From assembly GCF_024746795.1 (NCBI RefSeq), contig NZ_CP080523.1, forward strand, positions 372,001-436,000: a DNA stretch of 64,000 nt. Reading direction: 5' to 3'. Origin of the DNA: Mesorhizobium sp. AR10 (GTDB taxonomy: Bacteria > Pseudomonadota > Alphaproteobacteria > Rhizobiales > Rhizobiaceae). A program made the position numbers and the translations under genes. Every line of letters starts with the position of its first letter. Position 1 is the stretch's first letter. This document shows, in pieces, positions 1 to 8,486 of this stretch. Under the pieces are notes generated by a model. That model made no database searches, had not been told where the DNA came from, and saw nothing but the letters and a program-made list of their open reading frames with translations.

Positions 1-2
1 GA

Positions 3-512
3 TCGGAAGATCTAGACGAGCTATCCCGCCTGTTCGATATCGCCACGATCGCCGGTTCGTTCCACTGGATGGACCGGGGTGCGGTGCTTGCAAAGCTCGC
101 CGGGATGGTGAAACCAGATGGCTGCGTCGCGATTTTCGATCGCGACCGCGATCGCTCGGAGCCTGGAGAATGGTCCAAGGCAATGTGGAGCGACATCAAG
201 GAATTCTGGGGAGGGAGTTTCCCTGCTGGCCCGGGAGCAACGCGACCGCTGCTGACCATGACCAACCGGGAGGTTCTGTCAGCATCCCCATTCAGCGAGA
301 TCACAGAGCTTCGTCACTATTATGAACATCATTGGAGTCTCGATGATCTGATCGGCTATCTTTACTCAACGTCTAAGGGTGCATCTGGCACACTTGGTGC
401 TCGCAGAGAAGAATTCACTATTCGAATTCGTCAGCTTTTACTTTCGTATTCCCCGTCCGGTTTCTTTTCGGAACAAGGACACGTCACGACGTTGATCGGA
501 TTCAGACCATAA
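3..512 (+). CDS. SAM-dependent methyltransferase, C-terminal part (5' end outside window)
   Basis: The frame is open from base 3, so the gene begins upstream of the window. The visible 169 residues carry the end of a class I methyltransferase fold: a FHWMDR stretch (residues about 20-25) and a KPDGCVAIFD stretch, the usual post-motif region where a Pro-Gly/Asp-Gly turn precedes a beta strand. The C-terminal 100 residues are a variable substrate cap. It sits 92 bp upstream of a second methyltransferase on the same strand. Substrate unknown. An ATG at 69 exists but lies inside the fold and is not the true start. Confidence 0.7.
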   Translation, partial: SEDLDELSRLFDIATIAGSFHWMDRGAVLAKLAGMVKPDGCVAIFDRDRDRSEPGEWSKAMWSDIKEFWGGSFPAGPGATRPLLTMTNREVLSASPFSEITELRHYYEHHWSLDDLIGYLYSTSKGASGTLGARREEFTIRIRQLLLSYSPSGFFSEQGHVTTLIGFRP

Positions 513-604
513 CTGGTGTCAGCACGGCTGTATTTGGCAGGGAACCATCAAATATAACGCCAATTTAAAGTTCGAAGCGATCTGAACAAAACTGAGAGGG
601 TAGA

Positions 605-1408
605 ATGACAATGCGAGAATCTGCAAAAGCTATGGTGTGGGGTGACTTCACGTTGAACGCCGCTGACTATGGACAACGGCCCCCATACGATCATCGGGTG
701 CTTTCAGCCCTTGTCGGCATTGTGCGGCAGCGTTTCGGACGTGTCTGCCTTGCCGAGATCGGTGCCGGTACAGGCAATCTGTTGCGATCATTCGTCGACC
801 GCGACATTTCGGGCTACGCGGCGGAGCCCAATCCCGCTATGCGCTCGGTGGCGCATGAACTTGCCCCTCTCGAACGACGGTTCGAATGGACTGGGGGGAC
901 AGCTGAGAAAACGGAACTTCCCGACGGTTGCGTCGATTGGGTCATTCTCGGCAACGCCTATCCCTTCGTCGACACAGTTGCCATGTTCCGAGAGGCGCAG
1001 CGCGTCTTGGTCCCTGGAGGCTTCCTGACGATTGCCTGGAATGTTCGGGATTTTCAGCGGGATCCCCTGCAAAATTCAATCGAGGAAACGGTGAAGGCGA
1101 TGGTCCCCAATCTCAAGCGCACAGGGAGTTCGGTTGCCGAGATTATGGAGGGAATAGAGACAGAAGGTCTGTTTCGAGACTTTCTCTATGTAGAGGGAAA
1201 ACACATTCAGGCATTCAGCCCCGAGCGTTTTGTTGCAACTTGGAAAGCGGGTTGCGATGTGCCGAGCCAGGTCTCCCCGGCGCTGTGGGATCAGATAATT
1301 GAGAAGACGAGGGCGATGACCCCGAACACGGACGAGATCCAAACGCGCTGGCTTACGCGGACTTGGACGCTTGAATCAACCGCGGTTACGGCGGATGGCA
1401 GGTCGTAG
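605..1408 (+). CDS. Class I SAM-dependent methyltransferase
   Basis: This is a 267-residue protein with motif I AEIGAGTGNL (about residues 50-60), an acidic motif II region (AAEPNPAMR), and a late RVLVPGGFLTIAW motif, the order expected of the Methyltransf_11/25 fold. It follows a purine-rich leader (gagagggtaga) suited to ATG 605. It is the second of two adjacent methyltransferases and is followed after 9 bp by an aminotransferase fragment and then a full aminotransferase, so the four probably form one transcript. The substrate is not evident; the context suggests small-molecule tailoring. Confidence 0.8.
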   Translation: MTMRESAKAMVWGDFTLNAADYGQRPPYDHRVLSALVGIVRQRFGRVCLAEIGAGTGNLLRSFVDRDISGYAAEPNPAMRSVAHELAPLERRFEWTGGTAEKTELPDGCVDWVILGNAYPFVDTVAMFREAQRVLVPGGFLTIAWNVRDFQRDPLQNSIEETVKAMVPNLKRTGSSVAEIMEGIETEGLFRDFLYVEGKHIQAFSPERFVATWKAGCDVPSQVSPALWDQIIEKTRAMTPNTDEIQTRWLTRTWTLESTAVTADGRS

Positions 1409-1417
1409 GGGCGCCTC

Positions 1418-1714
1418 ATGATCGATCTCACGAGGGCCATCCCACCCGTCCCACCCGAGCTCGACGACGGTTTGCGACTCGCTCTGTCGGCGATGACTGC
1501 ATCGAATGCAATCGGACAGAAACTGCGGTTCAACCGTGTCGGCGGCGATGAGCGCGATAGAGCTGCTGGAGCGCGGTGGGTTTCACGGCGCCTCAACGTG
1601 GATGTCGGATCGGAACGGCTCGTCGTAGGCAATGGGACACAGAGCCTGTTGGGCCTCATTTTCTATGAGATACTTAGAGCAAATACCGTGCTCCTTGCGG
1701 AAGCATTGACCTAG
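1418..1714 (+). pseudogene. N-terminal fragment of a PLP-dependent aminotransferase
   Basis: The 98-residue frame matches the first quarter of the next gene almost motif for motif: IDLTRAIPP versus IDLSRAIPP, AGARW versus AGAAW, VGNGTQSLLGL versus VANGTQSLLGL, and LLAEALT versus ILAEELT. It stops at TAG just before the conserved Tyr-Pro that follows in the full-length copies, so the PLP-lysine domain is absent. It looks like a tandem duplicate whose 3' three quarters were lost. It could still be translated, but the product would lack a catalytic lysine. Confidence 0.75.
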
Positions 1715-1735
1715 CGGAGCAAATAGGAGGCATTC

Positions 1736-2890
1736 GTGACAAGTCTTGCTTTGAATTCGATCGACCTCTCAAGGGCAATTCCCCCGACGCCGTCAGAGCT
1801 ATCGGACGGCCTGCAATACGTTTTAGCCCAACTGGCAATCGATCCCAGCATCTCAGCGAGGCTCAGGCGAAATCGCATAGGAGGGGCAGAAGCCGACCGC
1901 GCGGCGGGAGCCGCATGGCTTGCGCGACGCCTCGGTTCACGCCCATCCATTGACAGGGTGGCCGTCGCCAACGGCACGCAAAGCCTTCTCGGCCTCCTTC
2001 TATATCACTGCGTTGGAAGCGGAAGTACGATACTTGCCGAAGAACTCACCTACCCGGTCCTTGTTCCCTTGGCTCAAAGGTATGGCGTGCGGGTTGTTCC
2101 AGTCGCTATTGATGCGGAAGGTCTTATCCCGAATGCGTTTGAGGATGCCTGTAAAAAGCCGGGCGTGAAGGCGATCTTCTGCAACCCCACGGTCCACAAT
2201 CCGACGACTTCGGTGCTGCCCCACGATCGCCGAATGCAGATCGTCTCTATTGCACGCGAATACGGCGTAGCGATCATCGAGGATGATGTGCTTGGACCGC
2301 TTCATGGTCCGTCGCCGTCCCCGATGGCTTGCTTCGGACCGGACATTGTGTGGTATATCCAAAGCCTATCGAAGTGTGCAGCGCTGGGCCTAAAGATCGC
2401 CTACCTGGTCGGCCCCTCCGCCAAGCAGGTGCACGAGGTCGTGCATTCGGTGTCCAGCCATTCGTTCTGGTTCCCGTCCGCGTTGTCTGCGGAGGTTGCA
2501 ACCCGGCTGATAGAGACTGGTCGAGCCCAAGAGATTTGCGATGCAATCGGATTACTTGCGGAGCGACGGCAAGCGATCGCGAGGAGGGCATTCCACGAGG
2601 TAACATTTCAGGGTGCGCCGGGAGGGCTTCACATCTGGATTCCCCTGCCTCTTCCATTGAGCGCTGGTGAGTTTGTCTCGAAGGCTTCGGCGGCCGGCAT
2701 CCAGATTCGTCCAGCGGAAATGTTCGCGGTCCGAGACGGTGATCTCAGCAGACGAATTCCGGAGGCAGTCCGCGTCGCCGTCACCTCGCCGGAGACAGAT
2801 GAACAATTGGAGGTAGGCCTTCAACGCTTGGCGTCCATTCTGAACAGGGCTGTCCGAGGGGATAAACTTGCGGCTCAATCGAGGTCTTAG
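1736..2890 (+). CDS. PLP-dependent class I/II aminotransferase (MocR-type catalytic domain without DNA-binding domain)
   Basis: The 384-residue protein uses a GTG start preceded by an AGGAGG ribosome site 5-6 bases away. Fold type I aminotransferase features are present: NGTQSLL (about residue 80), CNPTVHNPTTS (about 160), EDDVLG (about 182), and the PLP lysine in SLSKCAALGLK (about 211-221). The sequence resembles the catalytic half of MocR/PdxR-type proteins but has no winged-helix domain. A paralogue lies on the other strand at 5552-6745 and a truncated copy immediately upstream. Only 5 bp separate it from the MFS transporter, which implies an operon. The amino donor and acceptor cannot be read from the sequence. 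Confidence 0.85.
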   Translation: MTSLALNSIDLSRAIPPTPSELSDGLQYVLAQLAIDPSISARLRRNRIGGAEADRAAGAAWLARRLGSRPSIDRVAVANGTQSLLGLLLYHCVGSGSTILAEELTYPVLVPLAQRYGVRVVPVAIDAEGLIPNAFEDACKKPGVKAIFCNPTVHNPTTSVLPHDRRMQIVSIAREYGVAIIEDDVLGPLHGPSPSPMACFGPDIVWYIQSLSKCAALGLKIAYLVGPSAKQVHEVVHSVSSHSFWFPSALSAEVATRLIETGRAQEICDAIGLLAERRQAIARRAFHEVTFQGAPGGLHIWIPLPLPLSAGEFVSKASAAGIQIRPAEMFAVRDGDLSRRIPEAVRVAVTSPETDEQLEVGLQRLASILNRAVRGDKLAAQSRS

Positions 2891-2895
2891 CCGCG

Positions 2896-4176
2896 ATGCA
2901 TCCCCGCATGGTCAAGCACACAGTTGAATCCAGGAAAACGGATCGTTCTAGCGGGCAGATGTTCGGCCAGGCTCAGACCTCCGCGTTCTGGACCAAACTG
3001 GCGAGTCCACACTTCTTAACCAGTGCCATCGCTGCCCTGCTTGCCTATCAAGGCTTTGCTATGGGGTGGTTTGTCTCTTCGGTGCTCATGACCGAACTGA
3101 CGGATGATCCCACTCTTATCGCCATGATCCATGCCGCAGTTCATATTCCGCTCTTGATTGTGACACTTCCCGCCGGGGAACTCTCAAGCCGCTTCGACCG
3201 GCGTATTCTTCTGCTGGTAGCGCATGCTTTGACCGCGCTGCTCTTGATGCTCTATGCGATTATCGCTTCCCAGTTGGGGCTCTCGCCGGCGCTTCTCATC
3301 ATCATGCTCTTCTCCCTCGGCCTCACGGCAGCCTTTGCAATGTCGCTTTGGCAGATCGCTGGGCCTGATCTAGTTGACCAAACCGCCGTCGCGGCAGCAA
3401 CAACAGCGATCTCCGGAAGTTTTAATCTTGCCCGTATGATTGGACCGCTTATTGGGGCCGCCTCCTTACAAGGGCTTGGTATCACCCCAACGCTGCTCGT
3501 AAGCGGTGGCTTCGTGGTATTGGGCATTGGTCTCTTGTTAGCGGTCAGGTGGCCTTTGAGACCAGACCCAACCAGCCTGGGTGTTCGCGCCGAACCGACA
3601 AGAAAGCCGTTAGCCTATTCCTTGAGTGGTTTCCTGAATCGTCGAGCGTTGCAAATCCTCCTGATCTCTGTTTGCGGAAGTGCTGTGTGGGCATTGCTCC
3701 CGACTCTCATTCAGGGGAGATTTCCTGATGACGTGGTGGCTTCACTCGGCCTCTTGACCTCGTCCCTCGGCGCTGGGGCTCTGGTGGGCGCATTTGCCGC
3801 AAAAGCGGTTCATAGTCGTTTGGCGCTTAGCTCGGTCCTCAAGCTCTCAGCAGTGATGATGTTCCTGTTGATGGCCGGGATTGCATGGCCGCTTCCACTT
3901 TGGTTGTCGTGTCTCCTTGCAGTCGGCATGGGGACATTTTGGTTTTTGAATGGCACAACGCTGAACATTTCAGTTAGGATAGAGGCTCCGGCCAGACTAC
4001 GTGGGCATATGGTCGCCCGGTTCCTAATGACGTTCTACTTCGGGATGGCGATTGGGAGTGTTCTCTGGGGTGCACTAGCATCGCACCTTGGCGCGGCACC
4101 CACGCTGTTTGTTGCCGCCGTGGGGGTGTTCGCTTCGTCAGTGCTTGAGAGAGGATCGATCCCCCACCGCGCGTAG
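2896..4176 (+). CDS. Major facilitator superfamily transporter, probable exporter
   Basis: This is a 426-residue, strongly hydrophobic protein with about 12 predicted membrane spans and the MFS A-type loop (GELSSRFDRRILL) between helices 2 and 3. It resembles the MFS_3/enterobactin-exporter type more than sugar symporters. It starts 5 bp after the aminotransferase stop, so it is likely co-translated with the methyltransferase and aminotransferase genes and may export or give immunity to their product. An ATG at 2911 is an alternative start; the first helix begins well after either. Confidence 0.85.
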   Translation: MHPRMVKHTVESRKTDRSSGQMFGQAQTSAFWTKLASPHFLTSAIAALLAYQGFAMGWFVSSVLMTELTDDPTLIAMIHAAVHIPLLIVTLPAGELSSRFDRRILLLVAHALTALLLMLYAIIASQLGLSPALLIIMLFSLGLTAAFAMSLWQIAGPDLVDQTAVAAATTAISGSFNLARMIGPLIGAASLQGLGITPTLLVSGGFVVLGIGLLLAVRWPLRPDPTSLGVRAEPTRKPLAYSLSGFLNRRALQILLISVCGSAVWALLPTLIQGRFPDDVVASLGLLTSSLGAGALVGAFAAKAVHSRLALSSVLKLSAVMMFLLMAGIAWPLPLWLSCLLAVGMGTFWFLNGTTLNISVRIEAPARLRGHMVARFLMTFYFGMAIGSVLWGALASHLGAAPTLFVAAVGVFASSVLERGSIPHRA

Positions 4177-4208
4177 CTGGAGTGAGATGAGTCGCAACGA
4201 AAATCGGC

Positions 4209-5552
4209 CTATATGATGTTCGCCGCAAGTACCTCGCGGACTCCCGCGTCCAGGGTGCCGCCTGTTTCAGCCCAATCCAATTCTCGGTTGAGAAGCTTGC
4301 TGAACAAGTCTTCGGCGGCACCAGAGAGGGCGGCTATTCGCACTGCTTCCGCCTTGCGGATCGGGCTTCCGAACGAGCCCCAGCCGGTAGTGCGGTCTTG
4401 AGGACGAGGCATCGTAAGAAGCCGCAATTCGTCTAACTCCTCACGGGATACCTCTGCTGTGACGATCGAGAAGTCCGAGTAGGGTACTATCTGAAGCAAC
4501 TGCAATCGGGATACCGGCCCCGCTCCGAGCCAGCTAAACACCCCATCTAGTGTTGGTTGGCCACAGGTCGTGTAGGCAAATGCCACTTCTGACCCGCCGG
4601 AGGCAGCGTAGACAGCTCTTGCCAAGAATGCTGCAAGTGGTGCTGGTCCATGCGACCGAGCAAATAGAGGCGTGCCAAGCTCGCCCAGAATCTCGGTTTC
4701 TGCTGCATGGACGACATTCGATCCATGGCCCCCCCATTGCGGTCCGGAAGCCGAGACGAGTTGGCTGCTCGTGTTGAGACGCATGCCGCCTTTAGAGACC
4801 TCAATGTCGACAATCGCCAACTCCGACCCGAGAGGCCACGGCTGAACAACAGGTGTCTTACCCAAGTGGCCGAAAAAACGGCCTAGTGTGTGGCCCGCGA
4901 TGATAAGGTCCACGCTGTCATGCCACGGGCGGCAACGGGAAAAGAACGCTGAAGGATCGGCTAGATACTGATTGGTGGGCACGAAGCTCCAGTCGACGCC
5001 ATCGTGACACACGCAGACGACGATGGAAGCTCCGTCTTGCCGCAATCTCGCCGCCGCACCGGCCACATCGAAGCTCTTTCCTTCGTTGGTGGTGGGCATC
5101 AATCGGTCAGGACGAACAGACCATGAGCCCATGGAAGCCAGATTGTGATGCGTTAGTCCGATGATGCCTACGGCGCCGTCATCCGTCGAGAGCATGGCCG
5201 TCGCGGGCAATCCCAATTCCACGTTCGCGGAGAGGACGGGAAATCCCAGGATCTCGATATGGCGGTGAAGGAACTCGCTTCCAAAGTCCAGATCGTGGTT
5301 TCCGACCACGGAGGCATCAATGCCGAGTTCCTGGGCGGCCAGAAGCCCTCCAACTCCTCCCGTTGCAACGGTAAGCGCGCCCCCTTGGGAGAAATCGCCG
5401 CTGTCGAGCCAAAGGGCACTTCTGCCAGAGCGAAGCTCATTGACAGTTGCCCGCAACGCCTCTCCACCCGGCAGCGATCCGTAGGAAGTTGGCACGACGG
5501 CGAAAGATCCGAAAAAGTCGTGCGTCGTAATGAGCCGAAAGTTCTGCACCAT
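4209..5552 (-). CDS. 5'-nucleotidase/metallophosphoesterase-like protein with altered metal ligands
   Basis: The 447-residue protein has the two-domain layout of the UshA/5'-nucleotidase family: an N-terminal calcineurin-like domain (WLDSGDFSQGG about 48, GNHDLDFG about 84, CHDGVDWS about 185, AGHTLGRF about 220) and a C-terminal 5_nucleotid_C-like domain (SRLQLLQIVPYSDF). No signal peptide is visible. Two usual metal ligands are missing: motif I reads THDFFG where family members have NDxHG, and the last motif reads GHTL where GHTH is expected. The start overlaps the stop of the upstream aminotransferase by one base (TAATG), implying translational coupling. The reaction is uncertain because of the altered site. 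Confidence 0.75.
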   Translation of the reverse strand: MVQNFRLITTHDFFGSFAVVPTSYGSLPGGEALRATVNELRSGRSALWLDSGDFSQGGALTVATGGVGGLLAAQELGIDASVVGNHDLDFGSEFLHRHIEILGFPVLSANVELGLPATAMLSTDDGAVGIIGLTHHNLASMGSWSVRPDRLMPTTNEGKSFDVAGAAARLRQDGASIVVCVCHDGVDWSFVPTNQYLADPSAFFSRCRPWHDSVDLIIAGHTLGRFFGHLGKTPVVQPWPLGSELAIVDIEVSKGGMRLNTSSQLVSASGPQWGGHGSNVVHAAETEILGELGTPLFARSHGPAPLAAFLARAVYAASGGSEVAFAYTTCGQPTLDGVFSWLGAGPVSRLQLLQIVPYSDFSIVTAEVSREELDELRLLTMPRPQDRTTGWGSFGSPIRKAEAVRIAALSGAAEDLFSKLLNRELDWAETGGTLDAGVREVLAANII

Positions 5553-6745
5553 TACCGATTCTTCCCCATTTCAGCGAACTGCCCACGGAAATCCTCGTCG
5601 AGCAAAGCGGCCACTGTGGCGAGACCGGATGCCACAGTTTGCCGGTCTGGGGGGCTGCTGAGCGATAGCCGGATGGCAGGGCTTGTAGGGGCGTCGTCGA
5701 CGGCAAATCGATCCGCAGTTCTGACCAAGACGCGGCGACGCCTGGCAGCATCTTCAAATTCCCGATTGCTCCAGGGGTGGGGAAGCTTCAGCCAGATATG
5801 CATTGCACCGTCACATCCCGAGAAGGTATGTCCAGCCAGTACCTGCCGCGCGATCGCGTGCCTCGCATCCATCTCCGAGCGAATCGCGGAAGTTATTTGT
5901 TCAGCGGTTCCATCTTTGATCCACTGCCGGACGACTGCCGCTTGCAGCGGGGCGGGGAACCAGCTTGAGTAGGTCCGTTCCGCCGCCAATAGCTTCTTTG
6001 CATGGTCGACCGATGGTGCGAGTAAGTAGGCTATTCGCATCCCGTGGGCGAGGCATTTGGTCAGGCCCATGACGTACCACGTTATGTCTGGGGCCAACGC
6101 GGCTAGAGGCGGCGGGGCTTCAGGGTGCAGCAATCCCAATACATCATCCTCAACAATCTTGAATGAATGCGTTCGGGCAAGCGCCGCGATTTCCTTCCGC
6201 CGCTGAATTGACATGATCGAAGTCGTCGGATTGTGGATCGTCGGGTTGCAGTAAAGCAGGTCGGCGGTGCCGGCACTGGCGGAAAACGCCCTTACGACTG
6301 CTTCGGGCGTGATGCCTTCGTGATCCAATGCCAAGCTTTCAAGGCGCACGTTCGCCTGCCGCGCGATCCCCTTCAGGACTCCATAGCTTAGCGCCTCACT
6401 CAACAGGGTGCCTCCAGTCCTAATGAATGTGCGAAACAGCAGGTGCAGAGCGCTCTGTGTGCCATTTGTGACAATGATTCGATCAGGGTCGATCGCACTT
6501 CCAAATCTGCGAGAAAGCAGCCGCGCGCCGCACACCCGGTCTTCCACTGCTCCACCCGGCACGCTTCCGTCGAGCAAGCAGCCGACGTCTTCCTGCGTAG
6601 AAAGCGTCGAGAGAGTCCTCACCAAGCCATTGGCAATGTCTCGTGGCCGCGGAGCAACGGAGCGGGTGAAGTCAATTGCAGCGTCCTGGCCGATGATTTT
6701 CCGATCTGTGAGATGGGTGCGGTCGATCGTTGGTTGCAGTTGCAT
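5552..6745 (-). CDS. PLP-dependent class I/II aminotransferase, paralogue of 1736-2890
   Basis: The 397-residue protein shares with the + strand copy the elements VTNGTQSALHLL (about 93), CNPTIHNPTTS (about 165), EDDVLGLLHP and the PLP lysine in GLTKCLAHGMRIAYLL (about 225-240). Like that copy it lacks a DNA-binding domain. It is translationally coupled to the phosphoesterase downstream (one-base overlap). Five bases upstream of its ATG ends a gdpD fragment, so its native promoter may have been replaced by a rearrangement. Confidence 0.85.
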   Translation of the reverse strand: MQLQPTIDRTHLTDRKIIGQDAAIDFTRSVAPRPRDIANGLVRTLSTLSTQEDVGCLLDGSVPGGAVEDRVCGARLLSRRFGSAIDPDRIIVTNGTQSALHLLFRTFIRTGGTLLSEALSYGVLKGIARQANVRLESLALDHEGITPEAVVRAFSASAGTADLLYCNPTIHNPTTSIMSIQRRKEIAALARTHSFKIVEDDVLGLLHPEAPPPLAALAPDITWYVMGLTKCLAHGMRIAYLLAPSVDHAKKLLAAERTYSSWFPAPLQAAVVRQWIKDGTAEQITSAIRSEMDARHAIARQVLAGHTFSGCDGAMHIWLKLPHPWSNREFEDAARRRRVLVRTADRFAVDDAPTSPAIRLSLSSPPDRQTVASGLATVAALLDEDFRGQFAEMGKNR

Positions 6746-6749
6746 TGCA

Positions 6750-6943
6750 CTATCCTGATATCGGTCGATGGGGGGCTTTGGGCCGCGCTATTTCCCGCAA
6801 CGCGAGCGCCGGATCGTTGACCACAACGGCGTCCGGTTGTGCGGCCATCAGTTCCGGAAACGACATTGGATCGATGTGGCCTGCCCGGGATGCGTCAGGG
6901 CCGCATGTGACCATGATCTTGACACCGTGGTCCCTGAAATTAG
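6750..6943 (-). pseudogene. 3' fragment of a glycerophosphodiester phosphodiesterase gene
   Basis: Read on the minus strand this stretch encodes DHGVKIMVTCG, GHIDPMSFPEL and QPDAVVVNDPALALRE. These align with the C-terminus of the intact GDPD at 9655-10401 (GLRIVVTSG, GEIDPDQFREL, TPDAVIVNDPSAAWHE). A TAG stop closes it 4 bp before the aminotransferase start. No N-terminal half is present; instead a phosphoesterase 5' fragment abuts it. Confidence 0.7.
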
Positions 6944-7054
6944 CTATTTTCTAGCCAGAGCGCGCCCAACAGGCAAGCTCCCGTACGACGTTGGCAGGGG
7001 AGCATAGGCTCCGTAGAAATCGTGTGTGCAGAGAATCCGAATTCGCTTCGGCAT
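6944..7054 (-). pseudogene. 5' fragment of a second phosphoesterase gene
   Basis: This 36-codon frame opens with ATG at 7054 and encodes RIRILCTHDFYGAY, then PTSYGSLPVGRAL, before a TAG. It aligns with the first 36 residues of the phosphoesterase at 4209-5552 (ITTHDFFGSF, PTSYGSLPGGEAL). It also has an aromatic residue where the family motif I has His, so the change is shared by two paralogues and is not a local mutation. The fragment runs directly into the gdpD fragment in another frame, marking a recombination junction. Confidence 0.65.
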
Positions 7055-7077
7055 CACTCACATCTAAACCTGACGCT

Positions 7078-8337
7078 CTATTGCTTCAGCATTTTAGATA
7101 CGTTGTTCTGCATATCTGCCATCGCCTGCTCTGGCGTCATTTTCAAAGTCACAACCTGTTGAAGTGTTTCTTGCACTGAGGCGACAATCCTGTTCGAATT
7201 CGCGCCGGGGAAGGCGTACCACCTTGTCATTAGTTCGCGATTTGCCATCGCGGCAACAAACAGCGGGTTCTGCGCGTAAAACGTGCCGAAACTTTGTTGG
7301 TCAGCGATGACGTTTTCATTCATGGGTACCATACCAGTACGTTTTACGAATATTTCCTGCGCTGTCGGTGTCATCATGAAGCGGAGAAATAGCCACGCTG
7401 CCTTCGCTTTCTCGTCATTATCCGAGAACATTACTGCGCTCAGGCCGGCGGCAGGAATTCTGCCGGCGGGATGGGGAATAGGCAAAGGAGCCACTCCGAT
7501 TTCAAAGGCATTTCCCGCTTGCTTGATAAAGTTCCCCAGGCCCGAACTTGCGGTAACCAGCATCCCCATTTTTCCAGCGCTAAAGGCTTGTCGTGCCTGG
7601 TCACGGCTCATATCAGCCACCGTTTGACCAGCCTCGCCAATTTCGCGAATTATGTTAAGGGCCTCCATCCCAGCCTCACTGTCGAACGCAACCTGTCCAA
7701 ACTCTGTCCCCATCGTCCCACCCGCAGCGTTGAGTAACGCTTGGTATGTCCAGTTCCCACTTGAATCGTGCTCAAAAAACAATCCAAGTGTGTTGCCATC
7801 GAGGGAGTTGATCGTTCGGGCTAAGGAGATGATCTCGGGCCATGTAGTAGGGAGTTTTTCTGGATCCTCATAAACCCTGGACACCAACTTCTTATTGAAA
7901 ACGATAATTGGCAGTGATGCCGCCAGTGTCAGGCCATACTGACGGCCGTTTACTTGCCCCGTTTTGGCGGCTGCGTTGGTGTATCCCGCATCATCCCAAG
8001 TGCGATCTCCGTCAATGAAAGGGGAAAGGTCTACAGCGAGTTGGCGCTCAACCAACGGAAGAATCTGATTACTTCCGGTAATACTGAGGTCCGGGAGATC
8101 GCCGACAATAGCTTCTCGGAGCGTCTGTTCAGTGAGTGCCTCAAAATTTCGGATATTCGCTTGTATATCGACGCTAATGTCAGGATATTGCCCTTCAAAT
8201 CTTGTGACGATTTCCTGGAACATCGGAAGCCATCCGGCTGGAGCCGCCGTTACGCGTAAAGTGGTCTCCGCGAATGATGGCGAAGAGATGAGAGAGGCAA
8301 GCGCAAAGGCTGCCGTTGCGATAAGTTTCTTTGTCAT
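7078..8337 (-). CDS. Family 1 extracellular solute-binding protein (ABC importer)
   Basis: The 419-residue protein begins MTKKLIATAAFALASL and has a Sec signal peptide ending near SFA-ETT. The ATG at 8337 is preferred because GGAG lies 7 bases upstream; another ATG two codons earlier is too close to it. UgpB/MalE-type features include VFNKKLV and the element DMSRDQARQAFSAGKMG (about 245-261), which recurs in the binding protein at 13747-15015. No permease or ATPase is next to it, so it probably shares or once shared the transporter at 15048-18075. A decayed LysR gene lies divergently upstream. Ligand unknown; sugar or glycerophosphodiester type by family. Confidence 0.85.
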   Translation of the reverse strand: MTKKLIATAAFALASLISSPSFAETTLRVTAAPAGWLPMFQEIVTRFEGQYPDISVDIQANIRNFEALTEQTLREAIVGDLPDLSITGSNQILPLVERQLAVDLSPFIDGDRTWDDAGYTNAAAKTGQVNGRQYGLTLAASLPIIVFNKKLVSRVYEDPEKLPTTWPEIISLARTINSLDGNTLGLFFEHDSSGNWTYQALLNAAGGTMGTEFGQVAFDSEAGMEALNIIREIGEAGQTVADMSRDQARQAFSAGKMGMLVTASSGLGNFIKQAGNAFEIGVAPLPIPHPAGRIPAAGLSAVMFSDNDEKAKAAWLFLRFMMTPTAQEIFVKRTGMVPMNENVIADQQSFGTFYAQNPLFVAAMANRELMTRWYAFPGANSNRIVASVQETLQQVVTLKMTPEQAMADMQNNVSKMLKQ

Positions 8338-8412
8338 GATCATTCTCCGTACATTCGTTTTCCTTTGCGCCACGGCCCGGATAGCGCTGCAATGCAACAT
8401 GTAAGTAACAGA

Positions 8413-8429
8413 TATCGCGAATTCCGATG
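8413..8429. promoter_or_regulatory. Candidate LysR-type operator between binding-protein gene and lysR remnant
   Basis: The sequence is TATCG-N7-CGATG, a near-perfect inverted repeat with the T-N11-A geometry of LysR boxes. The intact lysR/ABC intergenic region has TATCG-N7-CGATA at 18176-18192, also preceded by an ATGT stretch and followed by an AT-rich tract. Confidence 0.45.
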
Positions 8430-8486
8430 GATAATGTCGGTTCTTGCGATCTCTGAATCCAAGAGTTTTTTCCTCGGAGTCGTGCG

